A model generated the notes under the pieces. That model was not told the origin of the DNA and ran no database searches. It worked only from the letters and a program-made list of their open reading frames with translations. Positions 24,714 to 33,123 of a stretch of DNA of 64,000 nt are shown in pieces (the stretch's first letter is position 1; every line of letters starts with the position of its first letter). Both the position numbers and the translations under genes were made by a program. Origin of the DNA: Teretinema sp942493045 (GTDB lineage Bacteria > Spirochaetota > Spirochaetia > Treponematales > Treponemataceae). The stretch spans positions 2,294,001 through 2,358,000 of the forward strand of contig OW818665.1 of the NCBI GenBank assembly GCA_942493045.1, in the 5' to 3' direction.

Positions 24714-25630
24714 AAGTAAAAATAATTGAAATGCCCCTGGACTACGGCGCCAGCCGCCGCGGCGCGGACATGGGTCCTTCGGCGATACGTCTGGCCGGCC
24801 TGCGCGAAAAACTTTGCAGTCTCGGAATCGAATCCGAAGACCTGTTTCCCCCGATTCAGATTCCGCCACAGGAATACCTTGACCCGGCCACCGAACGGGC
24901 CTTTGAAAACGCCCGCCACCTCGGTCCCATTCTGGACGCCTGCGACGAGCTGGCCGGTCATGTGGAGGACACCCTCAACGGCGGAGACTTCTCGCTGGTG
25001 CTCGGTGGCGACCACTCCATCGCGCTCGGCTCACTGGCCGGCTTTTCGGCCGCCGCCTCCAATCTGGGAGAGCGGGCCGGCGTACTGTGGGTGGACGCCC
25101 ACGGCGATTTTAACACCAACCAGACCACCCCCAGCGGCAATATTCACGGCATGATTCTGGCCGCCTCCTGCGGCTACGGCATTCCGGAGCTGACCAATTT
25201 TTACCGGCCGGTACGCAAGATCGATCCGGCCAATGTCTGCTACGTCGGAGTCCGCGACCTGGATCCGAAGGAAAAAATGCTGATGAAGGAAGCCGGAGTG
25301 CGGGTCTATTCAATGAGCGAGATCGACCGGCTCGGTATCTCGCAAACCATCCGCGAGGTGCGGGCGTTTTTCGCCGAACGGGTGGACACCGTGCATCTCA
25401 GCTTTGACATTGACGCCATTGACCCGCGCTTTGCCCCCGGCGTTGGCATTGTCGTGCCCGGCGGCCTGTCCTACCGGGAAGTGCTTTTTATAATGGAAGA
25501 AATGTGCGCCTCCGGCTTAGTGGACTCCGCCGACATGGTCGAGGTTAATCCGGTGCATGACGTGCGCAATATGACAGCGGAAATGGCCGTCAACCTGATC
25601 GGCCGCCTGATGGGTGAAACCATTTACTAA
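24710..25630 (+). CDS. rocF: Arginase (ureohydrolase family)
   Basis: 306 residues with all Mn ligands of ureohydrolases: GGDHSIALGS, WVDAHGDFNT and SFDIDAIDP. The arginase-type substrate loop TTPSGNIHGM and APGVGIVVPGGLSYRE favour arginase over agmatinase. It would split arginine to ornithine and urea. MGPSAIR near the N-terminus is also typical. GGAGG precedes the ATG inside the MATE gene end. Synthesis (ArgA) and breakdown (arginase) of arginine thus lie within 8 kb. Agmatinase remains a lesser alternative. Confidence 0.85.
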   Translation: MKVKIIEMPLDYGASRRGADMGPSAIRLAGLREKLCSLGIESEDLFPPIQIPPQEYLDPATERAFENARHLGPILDACDELAGHVEDTLNGGDFSLVLGGDHSIALGSLAGFSAAASNLGERAGVLWVDAHGDFNTNQTTPSGNIHGMILAASCGYGIPELTNFYRPVRKIDPANVCYVGVRDLDPKEKMLMKEAGVRVYSMSEIDRLGISQTIREVRAFFAERVDTVHLSFDIDAIDPRFAPGVGIVVPGGLSYREVLFIMEEMCASGLVDSADMVEVNPVHDVRNMTAEMAVNLIGRLMGETIY

Positions 25631-25634
25631 AGGA

Positions 25635-25664
25635 GACCTCTAAAAACTGAAGTTTTTAGAGGTC
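25635..25664. terminator. Perfect long hairpin between convergent genes
   Basis: GACCTCTAAAAACT and its exact reverse complement are separated by 2 nt (14-bp arms, 25635-25648 and 25651-25664), between the arginase stop and the stop of the convergent membrane-GNAT gene. Because each arm contains A5 or T5, either strand would form a stem with an internal U-run, so it probably serves as a bidirectional terminator. There is no T-tract after the stem. Confidence 0.6.
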
Positions 25665-25666
25665 CA

Positions 25667-26299
25667 CTAACTGCTTATATTTTTGCGAAAGTCACCGGCG
25701 GCACAGCCGGCGCCGCTCTCGGGTTCAAAACCGATCTTTCGCAGATACTTCCAGTGCTCCTGCCCGACGCCCCGGTATACCAGGGCCGTAAAACCCTGAG
25801 CGGCAAAACGAGAGAGCTGCTCGCCGAAAAAGTGCGCGCCTATTTTGGTATCCCGGTAACGCGGTGTGACAAAGTCCACCAGTATCCGGCATACGCCCCC
25901 GGGAAGCGCCTGCCAGGCGAACAGACCGGCAATCTCGTTATCAGCGATATACCAGGACAAGCCGTCAGCTTCCGCCAGCGGTCTTTCCCCGAAAATCGAG
26001 TCCAGCTCAGTTTGATGTGTCTGATAAAAAAAATCCAGAAAGGCGGCTTCTTTCTCCGCCGCGACCAGGTTGTAGCCGGTACGCAGACCCCTGACCACCC
26101 ACACGTAATACAGATCGATACAGATAATACCGATATTCATTACTACAGTGGGAGTTGAACGGGTCAATACCGCGAAAACAACAAACAGCGCTGAGCCTAC
26201 CGCGTTGATTATCCTGAGCTTCACAATCGACTTCATGGTCAGCGAAACCAGTATGATCAGCGAGGCCGCGTAACCGAGTAATTCTATCCAGTATTCCAT
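25667..26299 (-). CDS. Membrane protein: YgjV-like helices fused to a GNAT-like domain
   Basis: 210 residues. The first ~75 contain three to four membrane helices (MEYWIELLGYAASLIILVSL, INAVGSALFVVFAVL, VVMNIGIICIDLYYVWVV) resembling YgjV-type inner membrane proteins. The rest looks like a GNAT fold, with VTPRYRDTKIGAHFFGEQL in the acetyl-CoA loop position and YLRKIGFEPE at the end. An acyl or acetyl transfer at the membrane is possible; no substrate can be named. The ATG has TATCGT 7 nt upstream and no ribosome binding site, suggesting a leaderless transcript. Confidence 0.7.
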   Translation of the reverse strand: MEYWIELLGYAASLIILVSLTMKSIVKLRIINAVGSALFVVFAVLTRSTPTVVMNIGIICIDLYYVWVVRGLRTGYNLVAAEKEAAFLDFFYQTHQTELDSIFGERPLAEADGLSWYIADNEIAGLFAWQALPGGVCRILVDFVTPRYRDTKIGAHFFGEQLSRFAAQGFTALVYRGVGQEHWKYLRKIGFEPESGAGCAAGDFRKNISS

Positions 26300-26337
26300 A
26301 TCGCGAACGATACACTAAATCAGCGCGTAGCGCCAAC

Positions 26338-26466
26338 CTACCTGCAGCCTGAACAACCGGCGCAACCGCCGCCGCAGTCCGACGCGTTTTTCTTTTTCCG
26401 TATATTATAAGTGACCGCCAGAACCACAGCGGCGGCCAGGACAATACCCACAATAACAGTTGCCAT
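26338..26466 (-). CDS. FeoB-associated-type Cys-rich small membrane protein
   Basis: A 42-residue protein with one N-terminal membrane helix (about 2-20), a basic stretch NIRKKKNASD and a Cys/Gly tail DCGGGCAGCSGCR. This is the design of the FeoB-associated Cys-rich membrane protein family, which is thought to aid ferrous iron uptake. AGGAGG precedes the ATG at ideal distance and a TTGACA/TAAACT promoter lies upstream. No feoA or feoB is in this window, so the partner would be encoded elsewhere. Confidence 0.8.
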   Translation of the reverse strand: MATVIVGIVLAAAVVLAVTYNIRKKKNASDCGGGCAGCSGCR

Positions 26467-26483
26467 ACTTGCCTCCTGTCATA

Positions 26484-26512
26484 AGTTTACTAAGGCTAAC
26501 ATATATTGTCAA
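26484..26512 (-). promoter_or_regulatory. Promoter of Cys-rich small protein gene
   Basis: On the minus strand, TTGACA (26512-26507), 17-nt spacer and TAAACT (26489-26484). The -35 lies inside the last codons of the upstream kinase gene. Confidence 0.6.
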
Positions 26513-27428
26513 TACGGAAACTGCGACCGCCCAGCAGCTGTTCAATCTGTTCGGCCGAAGCAAAGCCGCTGGCCGCCCCGTTCTCGCCGATTTTCCAGGA
26601 AGCGAACAGCACTGCCCGCTGCAGGGCTTCCAAAGGCGGGTACCCCGCCAGATAATAGTGCAGGAAAGAACTGAATAACGCGTCGCCGGCTCCGACAGTA
26701 TTAACCACCGGCCGGGTGTACTGCGCGCCGATCACATGCATCGCATTGGCGGTACGGTCAAACAGCAGCGCGCCTTTTTCGCCGAGACCGATCACCAGAA
26801 CCTTGAAGCGGTAGCGGGTCACCAAGGCCCGGGCGAAATCCTCGGGGGCGGAAGGCAGGGCTTCGTCGCTCATGAACAAGATATCGGCGGCTTCCAGAAA
26901 ATCACGGTTGTAGGGATCATCCGGATCGGAAAGCAGATGCACATCCGTAGCGACAGGTACGCCGGCTGCCCGGGCCAGAGCCAACAGCGGCCGGTTAAAA
27001 TTGATATTGCACAGGATGGCGCAGTCACAGTCCGTCAAGACCGTCTCCGCCCCGGAGGGCAGCCGCGTCTCCTGAATATCTTTCAGGTCGCAGTAGATCT
27101 GGCGCCGGCCGCTTTCATCGTAAAGGATCACGGACTGCGGTGTTTGCTTAAGATTGGTGTGCAGATAAGCGGTAGCCCAGCCGCGTTCAGCGCACAGCCG
27201 TTCGGTCAGCTCGCCGGCGCTGTCTGAACCGAGACAGGCTGAAACCAGCGGCTCGGTACCCAGGGCGGAAAGGGCCGTAGCGATATTGATAGCCACCCCG
27301 GAGACCGTTGAATTCACGCCGAAAAAAGGATAATCAATAGGAAAGTACGGAATGGGAAAGCCCCGGATCTTTACGGTCGTTTCCATGTTTATCAAACCGG
27401 ATACTAAAAAGCGCGCGGTCCCCGCCAT
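26496..27428 (-). CDS. PfkB-family carbohydrate kinase
   Basis: About 310 residues from ATG 27428, which has GAGGAG 6 nt upstream; an upstream in-frame start at 27446 lacks one. Family motifs are GGVAINIATALSALG-like SGVAINIATALSALGTEPL near residue 45 and the C-terminal signature NTVGAGDALFSSFLHYYLAG with the catalytic Asp. It phosphorylates a sugar or nucleoside with ATP; the substrate is unknown. It is the last gene of the nth-ABC-permease operon, 2 nt after the permease stop. Confidence 0.88.
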   Translation of the reverse strand: MAGTARFLVSGLINMETTVKIRGFPIPYFPIDYPFFGVNSTVSGVAINIATALSALGTEPLVSACLGSDSAGELTERLCAERGWATAYLHTNLKQTPQSVILYDESGRRQIYCDLKDIQETRLPSGAETVLTDCDCAILCNINFNRPLLALARAAGVPVATDVHLLSDPDDPYNRDFLEAADILFMSDEALPSAPEDFARALVTRYRFKVLVIGLGEKGALLFDRTANAMHVIGAQYTRPVVNTVGAGDALFSSFLHYYLAGYPPLEALQRAVLFASWKIGENGAASGFASAEQIEQLLGGRSFRIDNIC

Positions 27429-27430
27429 GA

Positions 27431-28666
27431 TCAACTCCTCAGCCATCTGGCTATATCCTTAAAGGTAAAATTTTTACCGGTCATTAAAATTCCAGTCCTG
27501 AAAATCTTAGCGGAAAAGCCCACCATTACAACAACAGCAAGCGCCAGAAGGGCCAGACTCACCGCGATTTTCCAGAGCGCGATATCGGTCAGTACAGAAC
27601 GCATCACCATGACGATGGGCGAGGTGAACGGAAAATAAGACATAAATACCGCCAGAGGAGAATCCGGAGTGCCGATCATCGACTGCATCAGCACAATCGG
27701 AATTATCAGGAGCAGCACAACCGGTAAAGACATTTGCGCCATATGCTGATCATCCTCGGAGGCCGCTCCGGTAGCGGCGTAAATCGAGGCGTACAGCAGA
27801 TACCCGCCGATAAAAAACGCGCTCAGGGCGAAAATGCTCTTAGCCGGAATAGCGACGGGAAGGACAATTCCGGCAAAACCGTTAACCAGCGCCAGGGCAA
27901 GAGCGGTAGTGCCTATCCAGAAAAAATATTGCAGCATGCCGGCCGCCCCTATTCCGAGAATCTTACCGAACAACAGGTCTTCGGCGGATACGGAAGACAA
28001 CAACACATCTACTATCTTCGACGATTTTTCGGCGACTACCGACCGGCCGATCTGCTGGCCGTAAAGCAGCACCGTCATGTAAATGAGCATGCAGAAAACC
28101 ATCACCACCATAAAGCCCGACAGAAAATTCGCGGTCAGCGAATGGCCGTCCACAGCGCTCGGTGAGCCGATGCTGTACACCGCAATTTCCGTGGAGTGCA
28201 TCAACTGCCGGATTTCCAGCGTATCGTAACCGGCTTTTTCCAGACGCTCATCTACCAGCACCGCGTTAACAATGCTTTCCAGCCGATCCGAAAACGTCAT
28301 ATCCGGAGCGCCCTTGGTGTACCACCGGACTGCCTCGTTTTCGGGGAACACCAGATAGCCTTTCAGACGCCCGTCTTCAACCATTGCCGAAAGCTGCGCC
28401 TCGTTTTCCGAAACCTGTACCTGCCACTGCCGGCTTTCTATCCTGGAACGCAGGGCCGCTTCTCTTTCCGGGGTTGGAGAGAGAACTCCCAAACTGACGG
28501 TGGAGCCGGCCTTGTTGGAAGACCGAATCGCCAGAGCGGCCGGCAGCACGGTGATCGCGCCCATCAGCAGGGGGCCAAGCAGGGTAATAATCACAAAAGT
28601 TTTATTAAAGGCCATCTTCTTGAATTCATAGGCCAGAACCACAGACAGTCGGCTTGTTTTTTTCAT
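27431..28666 (-). CDS. ABC-2 type exporter permease (NatB-like)
   Basis: 411 residues with an N-terminal membrane helix (about 24-48), a large extracytoplasmic loop (about 50-185) and five further helices toward the C-terminus (YMTVLLYGQQIGRSVVAEKSSKIVDVLLSS lies before the cluster). This is the ABC_NatB/ABC2_membrane_3 layout of Na+ or drug exporters. Its ATG overlaps the ATPase gene by 4 nt, so the two form one transporter. The substrate is unknown. Confidence 0.88.
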   Translation of the reverse strand: MKKTSRLSVVLAYEFKKMAFNKTFVIITLLGPLLMGAITVLPAALAIRSSNKAGSTVSLGVLSPTPEREAALRSRIESRQWQVQVSENEAQLSAMVEDGRLKGYLVFPENEAVRWYTKGAPDMTFSDRLESIVNAVLVDERLEKAGYDTLEIRQLMHSTEIAVYSIGSPSAVDGHSLTANFLSGFMVVMVFCMLIYMTVLLYGQQIGRSVVAEKSSKIVDVLLSSVSAEDLLFGKILGIGAAGMLQYFFWIGTTALALALVNGFAGIVLPVAIPAKSIFALSAFFIGGYLLYASIYAATGAASEDDQHMAQMSLPVVLLLIIPIVLMQSMIGTPDSPLAVFMSYFPFTSPIVMVMRSVLTDIALWKIAVSLALLALAVVVMVGFSAKIFRTGILMTGKNFTFKDIARWLRS

Positions 28667-29577
28667 GGCTTCGCTCCCTTCAATTCAACCTGCTGTACAA
28701 ATATTTCGTGCAACGACGGCTCATTGACCGCGAAGGTCCGCACCGCGAGGCCCAGGCCTGCAATGGCCGAAAACAGAACCGCCAGATCAGCGGACTTTTC
28801 CATGCCCAGCTCAAAATCACGAAGCGAGCCCTTTACCTCACGCACGCCCTTAAGATCACGCAGGCACCGCGCGTCCGGCAAGTCCCCGGAAAGCGACAGA
28901 TTAACCGTACCGGTGCCAAAAGAGCGGCGCAGGGCCGGCAGACTGTCATCGAGTATCTTTCGCCCTTTATCGAGCATGATGATGTGATCGCAGACCTTTT
29001 CAGCCTGTTCCATTACATGGGTTGAAAAAAGCACCAGCTTACCCTGCTCGCGCATCTCACGGATCACAGCCAGCAATTCATCGGCGCTTACCGGATCTAG
29101 TCCCGAAAAAGGCTCGTCCAGAAACACAATATCCGGGTCGTGCAGCACAGAAGCCACAAACTGGATTTTCTGGCTCATGCCCTTAGACAGGGTGTCCAAC
29201 TTTCGGTTTTTCCATTCCGTGAGCTCAAAGCGCTCCAGCCAATAATCCAGCCGCTTCAGGGCGACTTCTTTTTTGCACCCTTTCAGCGCCGCCAGATACA
29301 GCAGCACATCGACCAGCTTTTGTTTCTTGTACAAACCGCGCTCTTCCGGTAAATAGCCGATACGCACCCGGTCAGTGTCCGTCAGTTCAGCCTTGTCCAG
29401 CCGGATGGTACCGGTATCAACGGACAGAATTCCCAGAATCATTCTGATGGTCGTGGACTTACCGGCTCCGTTCGGTCCGATCAGGCCGTAAATTTTCCCC
29501 GGCGAGGCTTCGAAAGATAAGTCCACCACAGCCCGGTGGCTGCCGTAGGTTTTATTGACTGAATCAAGAGTCAGCAT
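28663..29577 (-). CDS. ABC exporter ATPase (NatA-like)
   Basis: 304 residues. Walker A GPNGAGKST lies near residue 35. The Q-loop region is YLPEERGLYKKQ, the signature is LSKGMSQKIQ, Walker B is IVFLDEPFSGLDP and the switch His is in STHVMEQAE. The PEERGLY motif and the C-terminal ~80-residue DUF4162-like extension are typical of NatA-type exporters. AAAGGAG precedes the ATG, which lies inside the end of nth (7-nt overlap). Confidence 0.93.
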   Translation of the reverse strand: MLTLDSVNKTYGSHRAVVDLSFEASPGKIYGLIGPNGAGKSTTIRMILGILSVDTGTIRLDKAELTDTDRVRIGYLPEERGLYKKQKLVDVLLYLAALKGCKKEVALKRLDYWLERFELTEWKNRKLDTLSKGMSQKIQFVASVLHDPDIVFLDEPFSGLDPVSADELLAVIREMREQGKLVLFSTHVMEQAEKVCDHIIMLDKGRKILDDSLPALRRSFGTGTVNLSLSGDLPDARCLRDLKGVREVKGSLRDFELGMEKSADLAVLFSAIAGLGLAVRTFAVNEPSLHEIFVQQVELKGAKP

Positions 29578-30233
29578 TTGTAATTCTCCTTTAGGGGTTC
29601 AAGGCCATTGCGGGGGCAGACGTCCAGTATACAGCATTCCATACAATGAGGAGAGCGGGCCACGCAGACATAGCGGCCGTGCAGCAGCAGCCAGTGATGG
29701 GCGGATGAGAGAAAGCGCTCCGGGATACGCGAGAGCAGGTCGGCCTCAATCTGGAGGGGTGTCCGGCCGGCGGAAAGGCCTGCGCGCGGGGCCAGACGCA
29801 GCAGGTGCGTGTCCACCGGCATGGTAGCCTCGCCGAATACCACGTTGAGCACCACATTGGCGGTTTTCCGTCCGACGCCGCTGAGGCTCTCCAGATCCTC
29901 GCGCGTCGAGGGCACCTGTCCGCCGAACTTTTCAACGAGGGTACGGCTCAGCGCCATAATGTGGCGGGCCTTGGTGGGATATAAATTGACGGATTTAATA
30001 TAGGACTTCAAGCCTTCTTCGCCCAGTTCCAGCATTTTTTCCGGAGTATCAACCGCGTCAAAAAGAGCGGCGGTGGCTTTATTGACACCCTTGTCGGTCA
30101 TCTGCGCTGACAATACCACCGCCACCAGCAGGGTGTAGCCGTTCCGGCTATGCAACTCGGTTGCCGGGGAAGGGTTCGCCGCCGACAGTCGCTCGAACAT
30201 CGCTTCCACAGTCTGATCATCAACTAGTATCAT
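29571..30233 (-). CDS. nth: Endonuclease III
   Basis: 220 residues from ATG 30233. It has the helix-hairpin-helix LESLSGVGRKTANVVLNVVFG with the catalytic Lys, PVDTHLLRLAPRAGLS with the catalytic Asp, and a C-terminal [4Fe-4S] motif C-x6-C-x2-C-x5-C (CVARSPHCMECCILDVC). It removes oxidised pyrimidines and nicks the abasic site. TTGCCA-17 nt-TAGACT ends 7 nt before this ATG and no ribosome binding site is present, which supports the start and a leaderless message. It heads an operon with the ABC exporter. Confidence 0.95.
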   Translation of the reverse strand: MILVDDQTVEAMFERLSAANPSPATELHSRNGYTLLVAVVLSAQMTDKGVNKATAALFDAVDTPEKMLELGEEGLKSYIKSVNLYPTKARHIMALSRTLVEKFGGQVPSTREDLESLSGVGRKTANVVLNVVFGEATMPVDTHLLRLAPRAGLSAGRTPLQIEADLLSRIPERFLSSAHHWLLLHGRYVCVARSPHCMECCILDVCPRNGLEPLKENYKC

Positions 30234-30240
30234 GGTCAGC

Positions 30241-30269
30241 AGTCTAGCCTCTGGAAAGCGGAATGGCAA
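30241..30269 (-). promoter_or_regulatory. nth promoter, leaderless geometry
   Basis: On the minus strand, TTGCCA (30269-30264), 17-nt spacer and TAGACT (30246-30241), ending 7 nt before the nth ATG at 30233. It is back to back with the uup promoter. Confidence 0.6.
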
Positions 30270-30278
30270 TCCATGGCC

Positions 30279-30307
30279 TGCACAGGCTCCAGCCAAACTG
30301 ATATACT
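30279..30307 (+). promoter_or_regulatory. uup promoter, leaderless geometry
   Basis: TGCACA (30279-30284), 17-nt spacer and TATACT (30302-30307), ending 7 nt before the ATG at 30315. Only 9 nt separate its -35 from the divergent nth -35. Confidence 0.6.
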
Positions 30308-30314
30308 GATCAAC

Positions 30315-32270
30315 ATGAACCTGTTGTCTGTTTCCAAAATTTCCCGCTCCGGGCGTGAAAAACCACTATTTACTGATGTTACCTTCGGCCTTGAAGAAGG
30401 CGAAAAAGTCGCCCTGATCGGCCGCAACGGCTGCGGCAAAAGCACACTGCTCTCCTGCATTACCGGAGAGTTGGAATGCGAAACCGGGTCAGTGGTGTTA
30501 AACCGCGCGGCCGGAGTTTCGTACCTGAGCCAAAACCCTTCGTTTCACAGTGGAGACTCCATCCGTGACCATATTTTTACCGGCGCCGGTGCGGAGCTGA
30601 AACTGATCCGCGAATATGAACTGGTCTGCGAAAAGATCACCGATACCCCGGCCCTGCAATCCCGGCTTGAGGAACTGACCCATGAAATGGATGTCCGGAA
30701 TCTCTGGAACTGGGAAGCCCGCATTAAATCGATTTTGGGAGTACTGGGCATCAGCGACCTCTCGGCTCTGATGGGTAGCCTGTCCGGAGGCATGCTCAAA
30801 AAGGTCGCTCTGGCCCAGGTACTGATCGAGGACACCCGCCTGATTCTGCTTGATGAACCGACCAACCATCTGGACAGTACCACCATCGCCTGGCTGGAAG
30901 ACTATCTGCGCACCACCGACCGCGCCGTGCTGATGGTCACCCATGACCGGTATTTTCTGGACGCGGTCTGCACTTCCATCTATGAGCTGGAACACGGCTC
31001 TCTGGTCCGCTTTAAGGGAAACTTCACCCGCTATCTGGAACTGAAGGCCGACGCCGAGGAAATCGCCGCGCGCACCGATGCCCGCATCGAGTCAGTGCTG
31101 CGCAAGGAACGCGAATGGCTGCTACGCGGCCCGCAAGCCCGCGGAACCAAGGCCCGGGCCCGGGTCGACGCCGTGCACCGCATGATCAACCGCGAAAAAC
31201 TGACCGTAGAGACCGCCTTCAGCTTTGAAACTACCGGTCGCCGGCTGGGCGGGATCATTCTGGAAGCGGAAGGTCTCACCAAGGCCTGGCCCCGGCCGGA
31301 CGGTACGCCGCGGACGGTAATCAATGACTTTTCCTTTACATTCCGCAAGGGGCAGCGGCTCGGCGTCTTCGGCGACAACGGCACCGGCAAGACGACATTA
31401 CTGAATCTGCTGGCCGGAGAATTGGAAGCCGATTCCGGTATCCGCAAGGCCGGCTCGAACACTGTCTTCGCCTACTACCGCCAGAATCCCGTTTTCCCGG
31501 ACACGGTGGAAACTGTTCTGGAATATATCCGCGACCAGGCCGAAATGATACAAATGGCCGACGGCTCGGTGCTGACCGCCGCCCTGCTGCTGGAACGCTT
31601 CGGTTTCAGCGGACGGATCCAGTATTCCTCGGTTCACGCCCTCTCCGGCGGCGAACGCAAACGGCTGTATCTGGTGCGGCTGCTGATGAGCAACCCCAAT
31701 TTCCTGATCCTCGATGAGCCGACCAACGACTTTGACATTTACACCCTGTCAATTTTGGAATCCTTTTTAGTCGCCTACGCCGGCTGTCTCCTGATTGTGT
31801 CCCACGATCGCTATTTTATGGATCGCACCGTAGACACCCTGCTGGTTCTCGAGCAAAACGGAGATATCTCCGGCTTTGTTGGCTCCTGTTCCGAATATAT
31901 TGCCCTGCGCGCCGAACGGCAGAGCGAGGCCCAGACGGCAGTCAATTCAGCTCGGGTCAAAAGCGACTCAGCGGTTAGCGCCGCAGCGCCGGCCGGCCCA
32001 ACGGACAGCTCAGGGTCCGGCTCAACAGCCGCCGGTGGAAGCCCTAAACCCAAGAAACTGACTTACAAAGAACAAAAAGAATTTGAGACCATGGAAGGCG
32101 ATATTGAGGCTCTGGAAAAACGCAAAACTGAACTGGAAAACCTGCTCTCCGGCGGCGAAAGCGATCACCGCAAACTGCACGAGCTTTCTGTTGAGCTGGA
32201 AAAGGCCGGCCAGGAATTGGATGCCAAGTACCACCGCTGGGAACACCTGGCCTCTATAGCCGGCGCCTGA
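30315..32270 (+). CDS. uup: ABC-F ATPase, Uup type
   Basis: About 651 residues from ATG 30315. There are two ABC domains with Walker A GRNGCGKST and GDNGTGKTT, signatures LSGGMLKK and LSGGERKR, and Walker B LLDEPTNHLD and ILDEPTNDFD. The interdomain linker with WLLRGPQARGTKARARVD and a C-terminal coiled coil (KKLTYKEQKEFETMEGDIEALE...) after a Ser/Ala/Gly-rich spacer are characteristic of Uup. ABC-F proteins act on the ribosome rather than as transporters; Uup is linked to ribosome function and transposon-excision phenotypes. The start is set by the leaderless promoter; an upstream in-frame start overlaps the promoter. Confidence 0.9.
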   Translation: MNLLSVSKISRSGREKPLFTDVTFGLEEGEKVALIGRNGCGKSTLLSCITGELECETGSVVLNRAAGVSYLSQNPSFHSGDSIRDHIFTGAGAELKLIREYELVCEKITDTPALQSRLEELTHEMDVRNLWNWEARIKSILGVLGISDLSALMGSLSGGMLKKVALAQVLIEDTRLILLDEPTNHLDSTTIAWLEDYLRTTDRAVLMVTHDRYFLDAVCTSIYELEHGSLVRFKGNFTRYLELKADAEEIAARTDARIESVLRKEREWLLRGPQARGTKARARVDAVHRMINREKLTVETAFSFETTGRRLGGIILEAEGLTKAWPRPDGTPRTVINDFSFTFRKGQRLGVFGDNGTGKTTLLNLLAGELEADSGIRKAGSNTVFAYYRQNPVFPDTVETVLEYIRDQAEMIQMADGSVLTAALLLERFGFSGRIQYSSVHALSGGERKRLYLVRLLMSNPNFLILDEPTNDFDIYTLSILESFLVAYAGCLLIVSHDRYFMDRTVDTLLVLEQNGDISGFVGSCSEYIALRAERQSEAQTAVNSARVKSDSAVSAAAPAGPTDSSGSGSTAAGGSPKPKKLTYKEQKEFETMEGDIEALEKRKTELENLLSGGESDHRKLHELSVELEKAGQELDAKYHRWEHLASIAGA

Positions 32271-32324
32271 CGGGTGCCCTCGCAGGTGAGGGCAGATCAC
32301 CTCGCCTGCCGCGGGTTTCAGCGC

Positions 32325-33080
32325 CTACAGCGCCTTTCCCCAGCGGGCAATTTTCACCTCTACCGGCCGGCGATCGTAGCGGGTTTCCAGAAAGCGCACC
32401 GTTTCGGCGTCCGGGTTCCAGAGCGCGAAATAGGCTGGATAGGATTCCGGACTCGGAGGAGCGGAATTCCGGCCGGTTCCAAAGGACCGCGGGAAACCGA
32501 CACTCCCGGGATTAATTATCAACGGAGTATTTTCCAGATCAACCTGCAGTCCGGCGTATGGTTCGATCACCGGAGAGAGCGGATTAGCCCGATACAAGAC
32601 CGCCGAGTGGGTATGCCCGGCAAAGCAAACTTTCAGGGAGCGGTCCGCTAAATAAGAAAGGGCGTACAGAGTTTCATAGCCGCCGGTGAGATACCCGGTC
32701 AGCGGTTCCAGGGGTGAGCCGTGCACCGCCAGCACCGAGTCGGAGAGTAGACAGGAACCCGTCAAACCGGCCAGCCAGGCCTTATCGGCCTCCGATAAAA
32801 CGCGAGCCGTACGTTTCAGGGCGGTCTGGGCATTTTTGTTAAACCACTTCAGGGGCAGCAGACCGGTCAACGCCGCGTCATGGTTACCGGCCAGGATATG
32901 CACCGTGTCGAGACTGTCCTGCAGGGAACGCAGCCTTTCGATACACCAGGGAGAGTCCGGGCCGTAGCCGGTAGTATCCCCGAGACAAAGCAGGCCGGAG
33001 TACATACCCTTAGCCTTCTCGAGTACCGCCATGAAGGCTTCCTTGTTTCCATGAATGTCCGAAACAACCAGAATTTCCAT
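32325..33080 (-). CDS. Calcineurin-like metallophosphoesterase (YfcE/MJ0936-like)
   Basis: About 251 residues from ATG 33080 (GGGAG just upstream). It has the metallophosphoesterase motifs SDIHGNKEAF, LGDTTGYGPDS, AGNHD, an HGSP and the final GHTHSAVL, followed by NPGSVGFPRS. It hydrolyses a phosphodiester or phosphomonoester with two metal ions. The family includes YfcE-type phosphodiesterases and protein phosphatases, so the substrate is open. It is divergent from the unknown gene at 33124. Confidence 0.88.
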   Translation of the reverse strand: MEILVVSDIHGNKEAFMAVLEKAKGMYSGLLCLGDTTGYGPDSPWCIERLRSLQDSLDTVHILAGNHDAALTGLLPLKWFNKNAQTALKRTARVLSEADKAWLAGLTGSCLLSDSVLAVHGSPLEPLTGYLTGGYETLYALSYLADRSLKVCFAGHTHSAVLYRANPLSPVIEPYAGLQVDLENTPLIINPGSVGFPRSFGTGRNSAPPSPESYPAYFALWNPDAETVRFLETRYDRRPVEVKIARWGKAL

Positions 33081-33123
33081 CACCGACTCCCGTTTTCCCC
33101 TCTTTTTAATATATACTATAAAC

